Assembly: GCA_029891385.1 (NCBI GenBank)
Contig: CM057229.1
Span: forward strand, 3,845,001 to 3,909,000
From: Erythroxylum novogranatense
Lineage: Eukaryota; Streptophyta; Magnoliopsida; Malpighiales; Erythroxylaceae
Direction of reading: 5' to 3'
Length of the DNA: 64,000 nt
The position numbers and the translations under genes were made by a program. The notes under the pieces are model-generated. The model saw only the letters and a program-made list of their open reading frames with translations. It ran no database searches and had not been told where the DNA came from. Positions 16,001 to 27,149 of the stretch are shown in pieces (positions within the stretch are counted from its first letter, which is position 1; each line of letters opens with the position of its first letter).

Positions 16001-19000
16001 ATGGAAGATAATTCAAATGAAGAAATTCTAGACCAAGACCAACCAAGAAGAGGCCAAAGGGGTAAAGATGATTACAAGATTAAAGGAAGATCCCAGAATA
16101 CAGGATTGTATATGCCACTCCCTATCTCGGAAGATATTTGGGAGGACTTGTCTATGGACTTTGTCCTTAGACAACCTAGAACGCAAAAGGGAGTTGACTC
16201 CATTTTTGTAGTAGTTGATAGATTTTCCAAAATGACGCATTTTATTGCACGTAGGAAGCCTGCCGATGCATCTAATGTGGCTAGACTATTCTTTAAAGAA
16301 GTGGTAAGGTTGCATGGAATTCCTAAATCCATTACATATGACTAAGATTCAAAGTTCCTTTGTCACTTTTGGAGAACTTTGTGGAGGATGTTTGATACTT
16401 CTTTAAACTTTAGTAGCACTACTCATCCATAAACAGATGGTCAGACTGAGTCACTTAATAGGACTCTTGGAAATCTATTGAGGAGTATTTATGGAGACAA
16501 GCCTAAGCAATGGGATTTAGCTCTAGCTCAAGCTGAGTTTGCCTACAATAGTGTTGTCCATAGTGCTATTGGTAAATCACCATTTTCCTTGGTATACTTG
16601 AAAGTTCCAAAGAATACTGTTGATCTAATAAAACTTCTGAATTTATCAAACTTAAGCATAGCAGCTGAAAATATGGCCAAATAAGTGAAGAATGTGCAAG
16701 AGGAGGTTCGAGAGAGATTTGAAAGGACTAATGCCAAATATAAAGAACAAGCCGACAAACACAGGAGGTCTAAAACTTTCCAAGAAGGTGACAAGGTGAT
16801 GATTTTCTTAAGGAAAGAAAGATTCCCTGTTGGAACCTACAACAAATTGAAGCTGAAGAAATATAGTCCTTATCAGATACTACATAAAATCAACGACAAT
16901 GTTTATTTTATCAATTTGCCTGAAGAGATGGGAATTTCAAAGAATTTTAATGTTGTTGATATCTATGATTTTCATGAAGAAGAAAAGCTCTATCTTAATG
17001 ACAACTCGAGGTCGAGTTCTTTTCAAGTGGAGGGGACTAATAAAGGATTGAATCCATAAGGATATGTTATGTTGTCATATACCCATTAGGATAAGAATTT
17101 ATTATGTTATCCTATATCCATTAGGATTTGCTTCCGTTTTATTTTATTTTAAGTTTCCTAGTTAGGAAGGTTTTCTTGTCCAGTAAGAAAAGAAAATAAG
17201 TTAGCTTTAGAAAAGGATTTCAATCAATCCTTTTCACATTAGAATTAGGACTCTTATGTACCATAACACGTTAGAGATATAAAAGGGAGGGTTTAACATA
17301 TGTTTTAGGTAGCCCGAAATGTTATTATTTCTAATCAGACTTCTGCAGGAAATTCTCCTCGGAGAGTGTCTTTTCTTGTTTATTAAATCCTAAGTTTTAT
17401 GCTTGGATTTAGTTCTGAGATTAACCTAAAATCCCTACCTAATTACTTCAGCTGTGTTAGTTTTGAACAACTCTTATTTAAATATCAAAATTCAAGCATG
17501 ACAAGAACTGCTAAATATTGAAAAAAAAAGCCCTGAAAATTTTAATGCCCTTGAGTTAGTAATTAAATATATTTTCTTAAGCTTACATCATACATGATAC
17601 AAAGTCAAAAATTCTAGAAGGCCAAATATTAGTACAAAAAAAATTAGGAACACACTCAAAGGATAGGTATATACCAAAGCATGACAACAGTAAACCATAA
17701 ATCATTCAATGCCACTCACTCCAACAAAATTTTAACTATTATACAGAAAGAATATATAGAAGAATCTCGCGTACCAATTTCGTTGCTTGCTTTTGCAGAA
17801 GCTGGATACAAGACAGTGCATCCTTTATTTCCACTCTTGGGAAGCTCTGATGCTAAGAACTTACCTGTTGCTGAAGATCAATTAAACATGTAAGTAAACA
17901 AAAAAATAAAACAAAAAAGAGATAATTTGTTTAGATAAGTTGGGAACAAAACATTCTGTCCTTCAACTGGAAAATGAACATACAGAGGAAGAAATTCCAC
18001 TTAATAATGAACTCTTTAGCTCTTTTACTTACAAAATAAAGTGTATGTCTGGCTTAAAAACTATCCTAGTTATGCTGCAGATTCATAATTTATACAAGAA
18101 ATAGTCTCTCAGCTGCAACAAGACCTATTGACTGGCTATGGTTTAGGGTTTATATTAGAAACTTCAGTAACCTGTTTTAATTCCACACTAAGCAGTAAAC
18201 TGAGGCAAATTTATCTTGGATAGGAAGCAATCTCAAAATGTAACAACTATAGTGAGACAAATTGCATCTGAAAATAAAAAAGCCCGGGAAAATGGGTGCA
18301 TATATTTGTGAGCACCTTTTGATGGCATGAAGGCAATATCAAGCGATTGCTCTGATTTTCTCATAACTTCCTCAAAGACACTTGCTGTTCCAGCTCCAAC
18401 TACTCCTATCTTCACATCTGGGCTTCCAGCTGCCCTAGGTACCAAGAATTAGGGATGATCTTAATTGTTTCAAAGAATAATGGTGTACTACTTAAACAAA
18501 CAAATATAAAGTATCATTCATTTTTCAATAACATCAATAACATGATGTACAGCCTAATCAAAAATATATGTTTGAAGTAATAGCACCTCTCTATGCGTTC
18601 ATTGCACAGCGCAACTCAAAATGACACTATATCCAAAATAACTTTCTTTAACTCCTCAGCAACCACATGTTTAAAAAGTTTGATGAAAACGAGGCTCAAA
18701 GCAACAAGTAAACTCTCATCTTGGGCATACCGTGTGTTAAGCCAAATGGAGCATTATTTCTACATCTAGGTAAGTTTATTTTAGTGACAAATACTACATT
18801 GAAAAAGGAGATGGGCCATTAAAGAAAGGGGAAGTGCAAGCAAGGAAATAGGGATTCTCTCAAGTAAAATCAACCAACAGATCCTCACATGTTGTAACTA
18901 AATTATGCCGACAAAGTTGACAAGGCAGTTTAAGCACTTACTTCCATGCGTTCAAAAAGACTGAACCTGCTTCAGGAGAAGTAATGACAATCCAGTCAAA

Positions 19001-20334
19001 TGAGTCATCTGCGATCACCAAAAAGAATAAGAAGAGGTACAAGAGAACTTTGTAGAGTTTAGATTACACCCAGTGAGCAGCTCAACTTCATCATAATTTA
19101 TAAATAAAACACACTGCTAAATATTGATAGCAATGGAAGTTTAATGAAATGATATTATCCAACATGCACATTCAGAAAAGAGATATCGTGCACAATGATC
19201 TACTTCGTCCAAAGAAAGATAAATAAACAAAAAGGAAAAGAGAGAGACTCATCAACTCTAGTTATATTCCAAAAACGTTCATACAACTTAAGTTTAGTCG
19301 GTAGTTTCATGAACAATCATATAAGGTCAGTCAGTACATTCCTGAAGCACATTTCCTGAAACAAAAAATGCTCCATACGATCACGAAGTTACACCTCAAA
19401 GTTCGAAAACTTACCACTTAATATAGATGGAAGCCTATCCAGATCAGGGCCCTCTACATGCTCAATAAGAGGAAGCTCCAAACAACTAATCTCCCGTTTG
19501 GCCTGTACGCAACGGAAGATTACACCTTGATTACTACTAACAAGAAGAAATACAATGAACTATTTTCTCACATTACATTTGAACCGAATAAGCCCGTCAG
19601 AGAAATGCAAGTACTGAACATAACACTTTGGCCACATGAAACCTGGAACTTCACCTTAACCCCAATATCAGCCCAAAGAAAGGGGTAAGAAAGGAAGGAA
19701 ACAATCAACAGTAATCGGCAAATCCACACAAACTACTACCAATCTTCGTATGAAAGCACAGCAAAAAATAAAGCTGCAAATTTCAGCGCCTGTCACGTTT
19801 GAAATAATAATAACTACTATTGTCATGGATATTCAAAGAGCAGATTCCTTGTAAGACGTACACAAGTATGTGGTTAAAAAATAAGTGGCACAGGGTTGGA
19901 TCAGCTTATTTGGCACAGGTGATCCCGTGCCCTTGTAAGACGGAGTCTCCTTATCCAGGTACGAGTACGACTATTCATTCACATGGGGAAAAAAAATCAG
20001 TATTCAACTCACAAAATTCTGACTTCCACCCCAAACCGAAAATGCACTTAAAGAAACCATAGATAAAGAGACTAACAGTAAATAAACAAACAAACTCCGT
20101 TTTTTAATGTACCAGTGCTTTAATGAGCTTGGCGTTTTTTCCTCGTTCTCTGGTGACCACAACCTGCGGCGACGACGTCGGAGAATCAGCATTAGGATTC
20201 GCCGAAGCTCGGACACCGAAAGCTCGGCGGTGAAGTGGCGGTGCAAAAGAAGAAAAAGGAGGAGGAGGGGAAGACGGAGTGAGGAGGAAGAGAGTTAGTG
20301 GCGATTGTGCCATTTGGAGGGAGAGAGAGAGCAC
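13054..20334 (-). CDS. UROS: Uroporphyrinogen-III synthase, chloroplast
   Basis: Converts hydroxymethylbilane to uroporphyrinogen III, closing the macrocycle with inversion of ring D, in the plastid pathway to chlorophyll and haem. Minus-strand exons in order: 20334-20113, 19502-19415, 19008-18942, 18434-18316, 17870-17775, 15044-14989, 14698-14613, 13738-13604, 13102-13054. All splice borders and phases fit and give 305 residues. Residues 1 to about 50 are Ser/Pro/Leu-rich, with [10 protein letters not shown] near the cleavage area, as expected of a transit peptide. The mature part shows [90 protein letters not shown] and [19 protein letters not shown], the landmarks of plant HemD. A second Met at residue 8 is an alternative start. 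The intron between exons 5 and 6 (2.7 kb) is inflated by a retrotransposon. Confidence 0.95.
15082..15502 (+). repeat. 5' LTR of the intronic gypsy element
   Basis: 421 bp, about 95 percent like 17038-17459 by eye. It starts TAATAAATGATTGAATCC and ends CGCTATGTTA. The termini are TA...TA instead of the usual TG...CA, and the partner LTR has the same termini. Confidence 0.9.
15570..15710 (+). repeat. Three tandem copies of a roughly 46-bp unit
   Basis: The unit contains CCCATCTTC and CCCTACCAACCCA, followed by GAAGATTTGTTTCTG. It is repeated about three times with few changes, just after the 5' LTR of the gypsy element. Copies differ mainly near the end of the array. It reads as Pro/Ser-rich in one frame but is probably untranslated leader. 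Confidence 0.8.
15992..17037 (+). pseudogene. Chromovirus-type integrase remnant
   Basis: The frame shows [20 protein letters not shown], then [44 protein letters not shown] and [10 protein letters not shown]. These match the catalytic core of Ty3/gypsy integrase with its D, D, E residues (MDF, the YD-stop-DSKF region, and TES). A stop replaces the residue after the second Asp region (about 16343), another truncates the core at about 16430, and a third lies at 16682. The following piece ([21 protein letters not shown]...[12 protein letters not shown]) is the C-terminal domain. Not functional. Confidence 0.88.
17038..17459 (+). repeat. 3' LTR of the intronic gypsy element
   Basis: 422 bp, directly repeated relative to 15082-15502. 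It begins TAATAAAGGATTGAATCC straight after the polypurine tract and ends GCTGTGTTA next to the right GTTTT duplication. Confidence 0.9.
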
Positions 20335-23071
20335 AGGTTTGCAGTTACCAAATTAATTAACCACCGCCTCCTAATAATTTAGTAAAAATCCAAAATATCT
20401 GCCGACAAAGTTATTATTAAATGCGGCTCGTCCTGCCAGTATTATAAAAATAGGATACCGTGGAAGGATTCAAAGTACCACGTGGCAGATTTCGATAGCA
20501 ATCAACCAATCATATGTGTGCCTTCCTTCTGTTTTGTACTCCGTCGCCGTTTAGAGTTATCCTAGAAGATAAAGTAGAGTGTGGGAGAAATTTCCCCGAA
20601 GGTGATATTAATATTATTAAATGAGCCTAAAGAACAGAGAATAGGGACAGCATTTGACTTAGAAATTAATAAATTTAATTTGAGTTGGTTGAGTTTCAAG
20701 TTTAATTTTTAAATTTAAAATTTAAATTAATATAATTTAAAATTTTAATATATATGTATAGCTTTGAATAAAATAATATTATTTTAAATTTAAATTTAAC
20801 TTAAATTTTAATTTAAACTCGAGTCAAAATTTTAGGCTCGTTTGAGCCTAAGGTAAATCTAAGTTCTTAGTCCAAGCTTGTTCTAATTTAATAGTATTAT
20901 TATATATATAGATGTTCATATTAACTCGATTTGATTTAAAATTAATAAAATAAACATAATTATTTAAAAATTGAGTTGGATTTGAATCAAAGAGATCATT
21001 CAATGCTCAATCTAAATGACCTAACTTTTACTCTAAAATAATACTATTTTAGTTCATTTGAGTAAGCTCAAGTCACATAGTTGAAATCTGTTTAAACTTT
21101 GAATTAAATTTGAATCGTACTTTAGAAAGGTCTAATTAGATTAAGTCCAACTCGACTTGTTATTACACCTAATTAAGTCATTATTAAACCTAAATTTAGA
21201 GTTGCATTTGGACTTAAACCTAGTCTAATGAATAAAGTTTTAATTACAGTCGGATCTAGATCAATCAAATCCAATTTAATAAATAAAAATATTATAAAAG
21301 AGTTTAAATGATCCCAAACCTAAAATAATTTAATTCAAACCAACATCAAAATTTTAAAAAGATTCTATATTTAGTATTGACACTCAGCTGGCCCATTTCC
21401 ACCTTTTCCTATTTTAGAGAATAGAGGACAATAATGCAGCGAGTTGTTATTATAAATAATGCAGCGAGTTTTGATAAATTTTAGGAATAATATAATTAAA
21501 ATTGCTTTAATTAGATAAGGGCAAATATTTTTTAAATTATAAAGTCAACAAAATTTTTATATGTCCATCGGTACAAGTTTTAAAATATAAATAATTTATA
21601 AATTGTTTATTTGAATTAGTGATTTTATTAATTGTTCACCCTATTTAGATTTTTAAGATTTCGAATTATATTTCACTTATTTAAAATTATTAAAATTGCA
21701 CATCACTTAAACAAAGGGAAAACTTTTTATTAAACAAACATTAAAATTGAAAAAAGGATTTGTATGGGAACTATATTTCTTACCAAATATATATAAGAAA
21801 ACGAACTTATTATTATTCAATATTATAATGACGACTGAGGAGGGAAGTATTATAATTTAGGCTAAGACCGAAAAGGGAAGGAAAGAGAGATACTTGCGTC
21901 CCACAGGCCCTACCCAGCCCGAGGCTGTCGTGCGCCCCATGAGTCCAACACTTGCCAGCTCATCCATATTTCCGTACCTCCGTGCCCATTTCTCTCCCAT
22001 GCGCCGCTGCATCAGCGCCGTTGACACTAAGGTGAACCGGCTTCTAAAAGGAGTATCGTTTCATGGTGGGCCTGAAAAACCACGCACTCCGATATTTTGG
22101 GAACAGCACAAAACAATAGATTACGTTACTTACTTTACGTTACATTACATTATTCCAAAAGAAACACTTGCACACCTCTCCGGAGATCGTAGAGCCAATT
22201 AAGGTTAAAATAGACACCCACTTGTCGCCATCATGGTCCGCGTCCTTCGATCGTACCTGCCTATCATCATCTCTCCAACACCCCCAACAGGCTCCCTACT
22301 GATCGTGGGACTTTGGGACACTTCAAAGCCACTTTATTACGTTGACAATAAAATCGCAATGCCAACATCATTCGCGACGTTTTAGTTCTAATCAGAATCT
22401 GGTTTTAAGGCGTGATTTTGTTTTCTGTACGTATCAACCATAAAGAATGAAGAGGGCAACATATTAAGATTTGACGATTATTTAATACGGTGTAACTTAA
22501 CCTATGATTAGAAAACATGTTTACTCATTATGAATAACATTAGCCCTGTTTAAAACCGAGTTCAATCGAGTTTAAATACCTGATCCGGAACGATCCATTA
22601 ATACTAATTCGTCATAAGAGGAAAGCTATAGATCATTTCAGTATGAACGTGTTGCAAACAACAATTGAATGTTGACAGGATTTTAAGCCCCTGAAAGTTG
22701 CAACTTGGTTCAGGTACTTGGACCGACTGCTTCTTATAAGGGAAGAATGAATCTATATTTCATGAGTAAGAAACTATCACACATGTAGAAGCTCTCTTTT
22801 TAACTATTTTATTCATGAAACACACACTACCACACACACTTTGCAGAACCATGTATTTCGATAAATAGGTTCCTATTCGGGCTGCCAGAATCCTAAACAA
22901 ATTGATAAATTAAATTCCTAGGAACTGCTACTAAAAGTCATCAAAATTCAGTTCCACTCCACAAATTTGGAGGGATTTTATAAGAATTCTACATTACCAA
23001 TAGAATTAGGTTTCCGGAACTGGAATGTTTCCCACTTACAGCGTGAGCAAAACTTCGCTGTGCATTATCAT
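20335..23071. other. Intergenic region upstream of UROS and downstream of RBP47
   Basis: About 20,630-21,800 is strongly AT-rich and looks like decayed repeat DNA, with no frame, terminal repeats or LTR that I can define. About 21,840-22,400 is less AT-rich but shows no recognisable gene. The stretch from about 22,850 to 23,071 is probably the RBP47 3' UTR. Confidence 0.5.
20478..20486. promoter_or_regulatory. G-box in the UROS upstream region
   Basis: CCACGTGGC contains the palindrome CACGTG (20479-20484), about 145 bases upstream of the UROS start. G-boxes of this type are bound by plant bZIP and bHLH factors such as HY5 and PIFs, which regulate tetrapyrrole genes. Role here is inferred from motif and position. 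Confidence 0.5.
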
Positions 23072-26000
23072 TCAGCTCACTTGTTGTTGATGACTTCCAT
23101 AAACAGGGTAAGCCCCATATGCCGCAGCATATATTGCTGGATCACGGGATGGTGGTAAAGCATATCCATAACCATCATACATCTGACCGCCGTAGTATGC
23201 ACCGGTCCATTGGTTGGCAAAATCGGCTCTGAACTGTTGCATACCAAGAGCAAACATATAAATAACTGTTAACAGATGCTGGAAACATATGAAGATTATG
23301 TTAGTAGGAAACTTGATCTGCGACAATGCAAGTTGTTATAGACACCTAGTTGGCAGTATATTATGCTAAGGTGTCTGCTTTTCCATCCTGGTAATGTGGT
23401 AGTGCCACTATTTTGAACAATACTGTGCCAAACTTTATAGCTTGATTAAACAATTGCTACCATCAGCCATGATTATTTTTCCTTTTCCTTATTTTCAGCT
23501 ATTAGACCACATAAATATAAGATAGGGACAGAGGTAGGTACACATGGACACCAAATCAACGTAAACGTAGTAAAGAAAGTGATGCAAAATGGCTATTATT
23601 ATTCAGATAATGCCTACCTGCTTATTTGCCGGATTTCGTCCCCAAGAAAGACGCACCGTTTGCTTCCCTATTACAGTCCCATTCAATTTCTGCAGTGCTT
23701 CCTCAGCATTACTCCTGTCAAACATGGTTGAAAGAATCATACAGAAACTCAATCATGAGAAATTGCCAATAATTCAGTTTCCCCTCATTGGCAAAGTGAA
23801 GTGACAATCAAAAAGTTCTTTACCTGTTAGCAAATTGAACAAACCCACATCCTTTACCAACTGGTATTTTAACAGATACTATTTCACCATACTGAGAAAA
23901 AGGCTGCTTCAGATCTTCATCTGTGACATTAGGGTCAAGTCCTCCAACAAATATCTACAGGAAAAAAAAGTTTACTCCAAGAACCTTATGTACAGTTCCT
24001 AGGATTAAATCACTTCAACAGGACTGACAACTCACTGTTGTATTCGTGGAATCACCATCAGATTGAAAGCCTTGAGTAGAAGCACCATTCGATGCATATC
24101 CTCCTAGAAAGAAAAATGAAAATTGTAGAAGGAGATAAATTGACCGAGCAAATTGCCAAACAAGGTGAGCCTTTAATGTTTAATTTATATTAGCAACATC
24201 TGTAGGAATGCAACTAGATGAATAGATCTGGAAATTCATAGCATTAGGAAATAAAAACAAGTATAATCAACTTACACATATAGTAATATAGCCTTGCATT
24301 TACTTACCAAAAATAATAATAAAAAAAAATATATAGCCTTGCATTTGAACTTTTGTCAGTTTGGAGGACAGAGAAAAGAAAAGAAATGTTTTTTCCCTGA
24401 TTGCCAGAATTCGTATATGAGTTAAAACAATTCAGCCATATAGGCCATGCAAACCTCCATCCCCTTCTTTTTCTTCTCCAGCATTTAGTCCCTAGTAAAG
24501 GATTCTTGTTTCACTAAGTCAGTTATTCAAGAACACTGAAGAATCCAAATCGTGTGATAATGCCTAGGATCTTTAGATGTTACTATATGTTATTGTAATA
24601 TATAGACAGCCCATAGCGACAATCATAATTCCCTGAAAGCCAACAGTATTTCCTACAGATTGCATCCAAACTCACAAATCTAACAAATTAGTCCCAGGGG
24701 CTCCTTCAACCAACTCTCTATCCTAACTCTAACGTATAATCAAACAATATTACAATCTGACATTCTGAACTGTTTTCCAACAAAGCAAGTATGTACCTGT
24801 AACAATCAAAACAGCCATTAGTGTGAACGAAGGAAGGAAGCAACAGCAATAATGATGCCATGAGATTTACATACAAGTACATTTATCATTACAACATCAA
24901 TACATGAAGATTCATATTTTATAAACATTAGCAATTTGATTAAAACATTCCCAGAATTGTTTGCTAAAGATGAAATAATCTAGAAAAAAAAGTAAGGACC
25001 ATTCGTATATTTAAATTATCTAATGGAAGCGACTTTACAAACACAATCCAATATAATAGAGAAAAAAATGACATGAAATACGTGAGTAAACAGCATCTAG
25101 TCCTGCATCTCAATCCAAAGCTATGAACCTGTTACCAAATTCTGGTCACCCTTAAAAGCTTACTTGCTACCGTCTATACCTCTTGACTAGTTATGGAACA
25201 AAAGAATTAAAACTCTAAAGACAATCAATCTAGGTGCAAAATGTACCTTTTTTCAAGGATAACAAATAGAAACCTTGAAGTGAAAGGTAGAACTTGTGGA
25301 AATTTTGAAAGTAAAATACAAAAAGAACAAATATCTAAAAGTCTCAAACTGATTTATAAGATGAGAGAACATGGAGTAGTCAAACCTCTTTTACAAGTTC
25401 TTTCAGAAAAAAAATCTACCTTAAGACAAGAAGTGGAAGAGGAATAATTCCTGGTCACAATTCATATAAAAATAGGGGGAAAAAATCCTATCAAAGAGTG
25501 GATTTGTAATAGCTGTGAGGTATTACAAATGGAAGGAAGAAGGATCAATCATTAATTATCGGAAAATATAAATAAAAATTATGCAGGAATTAAGTGATAT
25601 CTTTTTGGTAAAAAGACAAGGGAACCCCAAAAAAATATCCATTTGCCTACAAATATCATACAAACAGAATAAGTGCTATTGATCACAGTCAGAGATCAAG
25701 AATATTGGATAATCTTCAGATAATTCTTAAAACATGTTTCAAAAGGTAAAGTAGAACAGCTAGGTGTAAGTAGCAAAATTAAGTCATGAATCGTAGTTCA
25801 GACAGACTGGTATATTATATTTATGAAAACCAATTGCAAAACCAAATACCTGCTTGCTGATAAGCAGAGGATTTCCTTGGAGTTGCAGCACCAATGCGCA
25901 TGGGCCTACTTGAACAGTACATACCATTCATTTCAGACATGGCTTGCGTTCTTTCATTCTCATCTCCAAACCTTACAAAACCATAACCCTTTGAACGCCC

Positions 26001-27149
26001 AGTATTGGCATCAAATACAACTTTTGCAGCTTTAACAGATGGATATCTACTAGAAAAAGTTTCATGCAACAAACTATCTGTAACATCAGCAGCTAAATCC
26101 CCTACAAATATAGAAAGATCGGGAGCATTATCCGATCGCTTGTCTCCCGTACTAAATGAAGCCCAATTGAGACGGAAGGGCTGTTCTGTGTTAGGCATTA
26201 AAATACCAGAATAGTTCTGTAAAACTTTCTCCGCTGTTGCGTGAGTAAAAAATTCCACAAACCCATAACCCTCTGATAGACCTGTCTGCTTATTGCGGAT
26301 AACCTTAATGGAAGCAATCTGAACATTACATGACTATGTGTTAGAAAAAGCAAAAACAAAAATATAATCAGTTCGTATATTTAAATAAACAATGTCATCA
26401 ATCTTTAACTATTTAAGCTTAAAAGTTTACATTCCTCATCTTAAAGACCCAACAATTCAGCAGAGTTTCAATAGGACTTGCAAATCTAAATCTAGCTTAT
26501 TCTGACATATCTCACTAACAAAGAAAATCTTCCAAACTGCGTTAATTCCCCGCCACTATTTCATTATCAATTACACTATTAGCTCGTACATCATCAACAA
26601 TGCACGTAGATTATCATGTCATGAAATCCATTTAAATTGGTTTTTTAACTATGCATTAGTCATTTATACCTAGAAAACTTAAAACATATTATAAACTTCA
26701 CGTATCTGTTCTAATAACAAGCACTAAACTTCTCATTTCCGGGAACGTAAAACCAAGTCTACCTCGCCTGTGGAAGCGAAACAGCTGTGGAGATAATTCT
26801 CTTCCATCCAAGGATGCAAATCACCAATCCAAACAGTTTTATTCTCGCCGCCACCAGATCCCTGACTCTGCAGCGGAGACTGCATATGCGGAGGATGGTG
26901 ATGGTATTGGTGATACGCCATGTAGTGTTGTGCAGGCAGCGGCGGTGGCACAAAATGTTGAGCTGGTATCATGTGTTGCTGCATTACCATGGCGGCCGCC
27001 GGATACTGCATAGCCATCCACTGTTGCTGCTGCTGCTGCTGTGGCAGCGGTGGCGGCTGCGGCAGCGGCGGCTGTTGTTGTTGGCGTTGGTTATTAATAT
27101 TACTCTGCTCCTTCTGCGGTGGCTGCTGCGAATCGGAGCCGCTTTGCAT
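23072..27149 (-). CDS. RBP47: RBP47-type RNA-binding protein (oligouridylate/poly(A)-binding, three RRMs)
   Basis: Minus-strand exons: 27149-26763, 26318-25850, 24103-24036, 23954-23824, 23714-23618, 23233-23072. Splice borders and phases agree and give 437 residues, close to plant RBP47 proteins. The N-terminus is Gln/Pro-rich with a run of seven Gln (CAG/CTG repeat near 27020) and a His/Met/Tyr-rich stretch. RRM1 starts near residue 105 (TVWIGDLHPWMEENYLHSCF), RRM2 spans about 198-277 (LSIFVGDLAADVTD; KGYGFVRF) and RRM3 about 309-381 (IFVGGLDPNVTDEDL; GCGFVQF). The C-terminus is Gly/Tyr-rich (QWTGAYYGGQMYDGYGY). The family binds U-rich and poly(A)+ RNA in the nucleus and joins stress granules. 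RBP45 relatives are the alternative, but the long Q-rich N-terminus favours RBP47. Confidence 0.93.

Larger units (their letters stand above)
15082..17459 (+). mobile_element. Internally deleted Ty3/gypsy (chromovirus-type) element in a UROS intron
   Basis: A 2.38-kb element flanked by perfect 5-bp target duplications GTTTT (15077-15081, 17460-17464), antisense to UROS. LTRs lie at 15082-15502 and 17038-17459. A PBS-like TGATATCAGAGC follows the left LTR, and a polypurine tract (AGTGGAGGGGAC) precedes the right LTR. Internally only a short leader with Pro-rich tandem repeats, the N-terminus of gag (about 15764-15900) and the integrase/C-terminal part of pol remain. Protease, reverse transcriptase and RNase H are absent. 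It cannot move by itself. Similar LTRs suggest a fairly recent insertion relative to the other old elements. Confidence 0.92.

Noticed and set aside
21894..22202. 102-codon open frame in the UROS-RBP47 intergenic region
   Set aside because: It starts at TTG, resembles no family I know, and has no splice or promoter context, so it looks like a chance frame.
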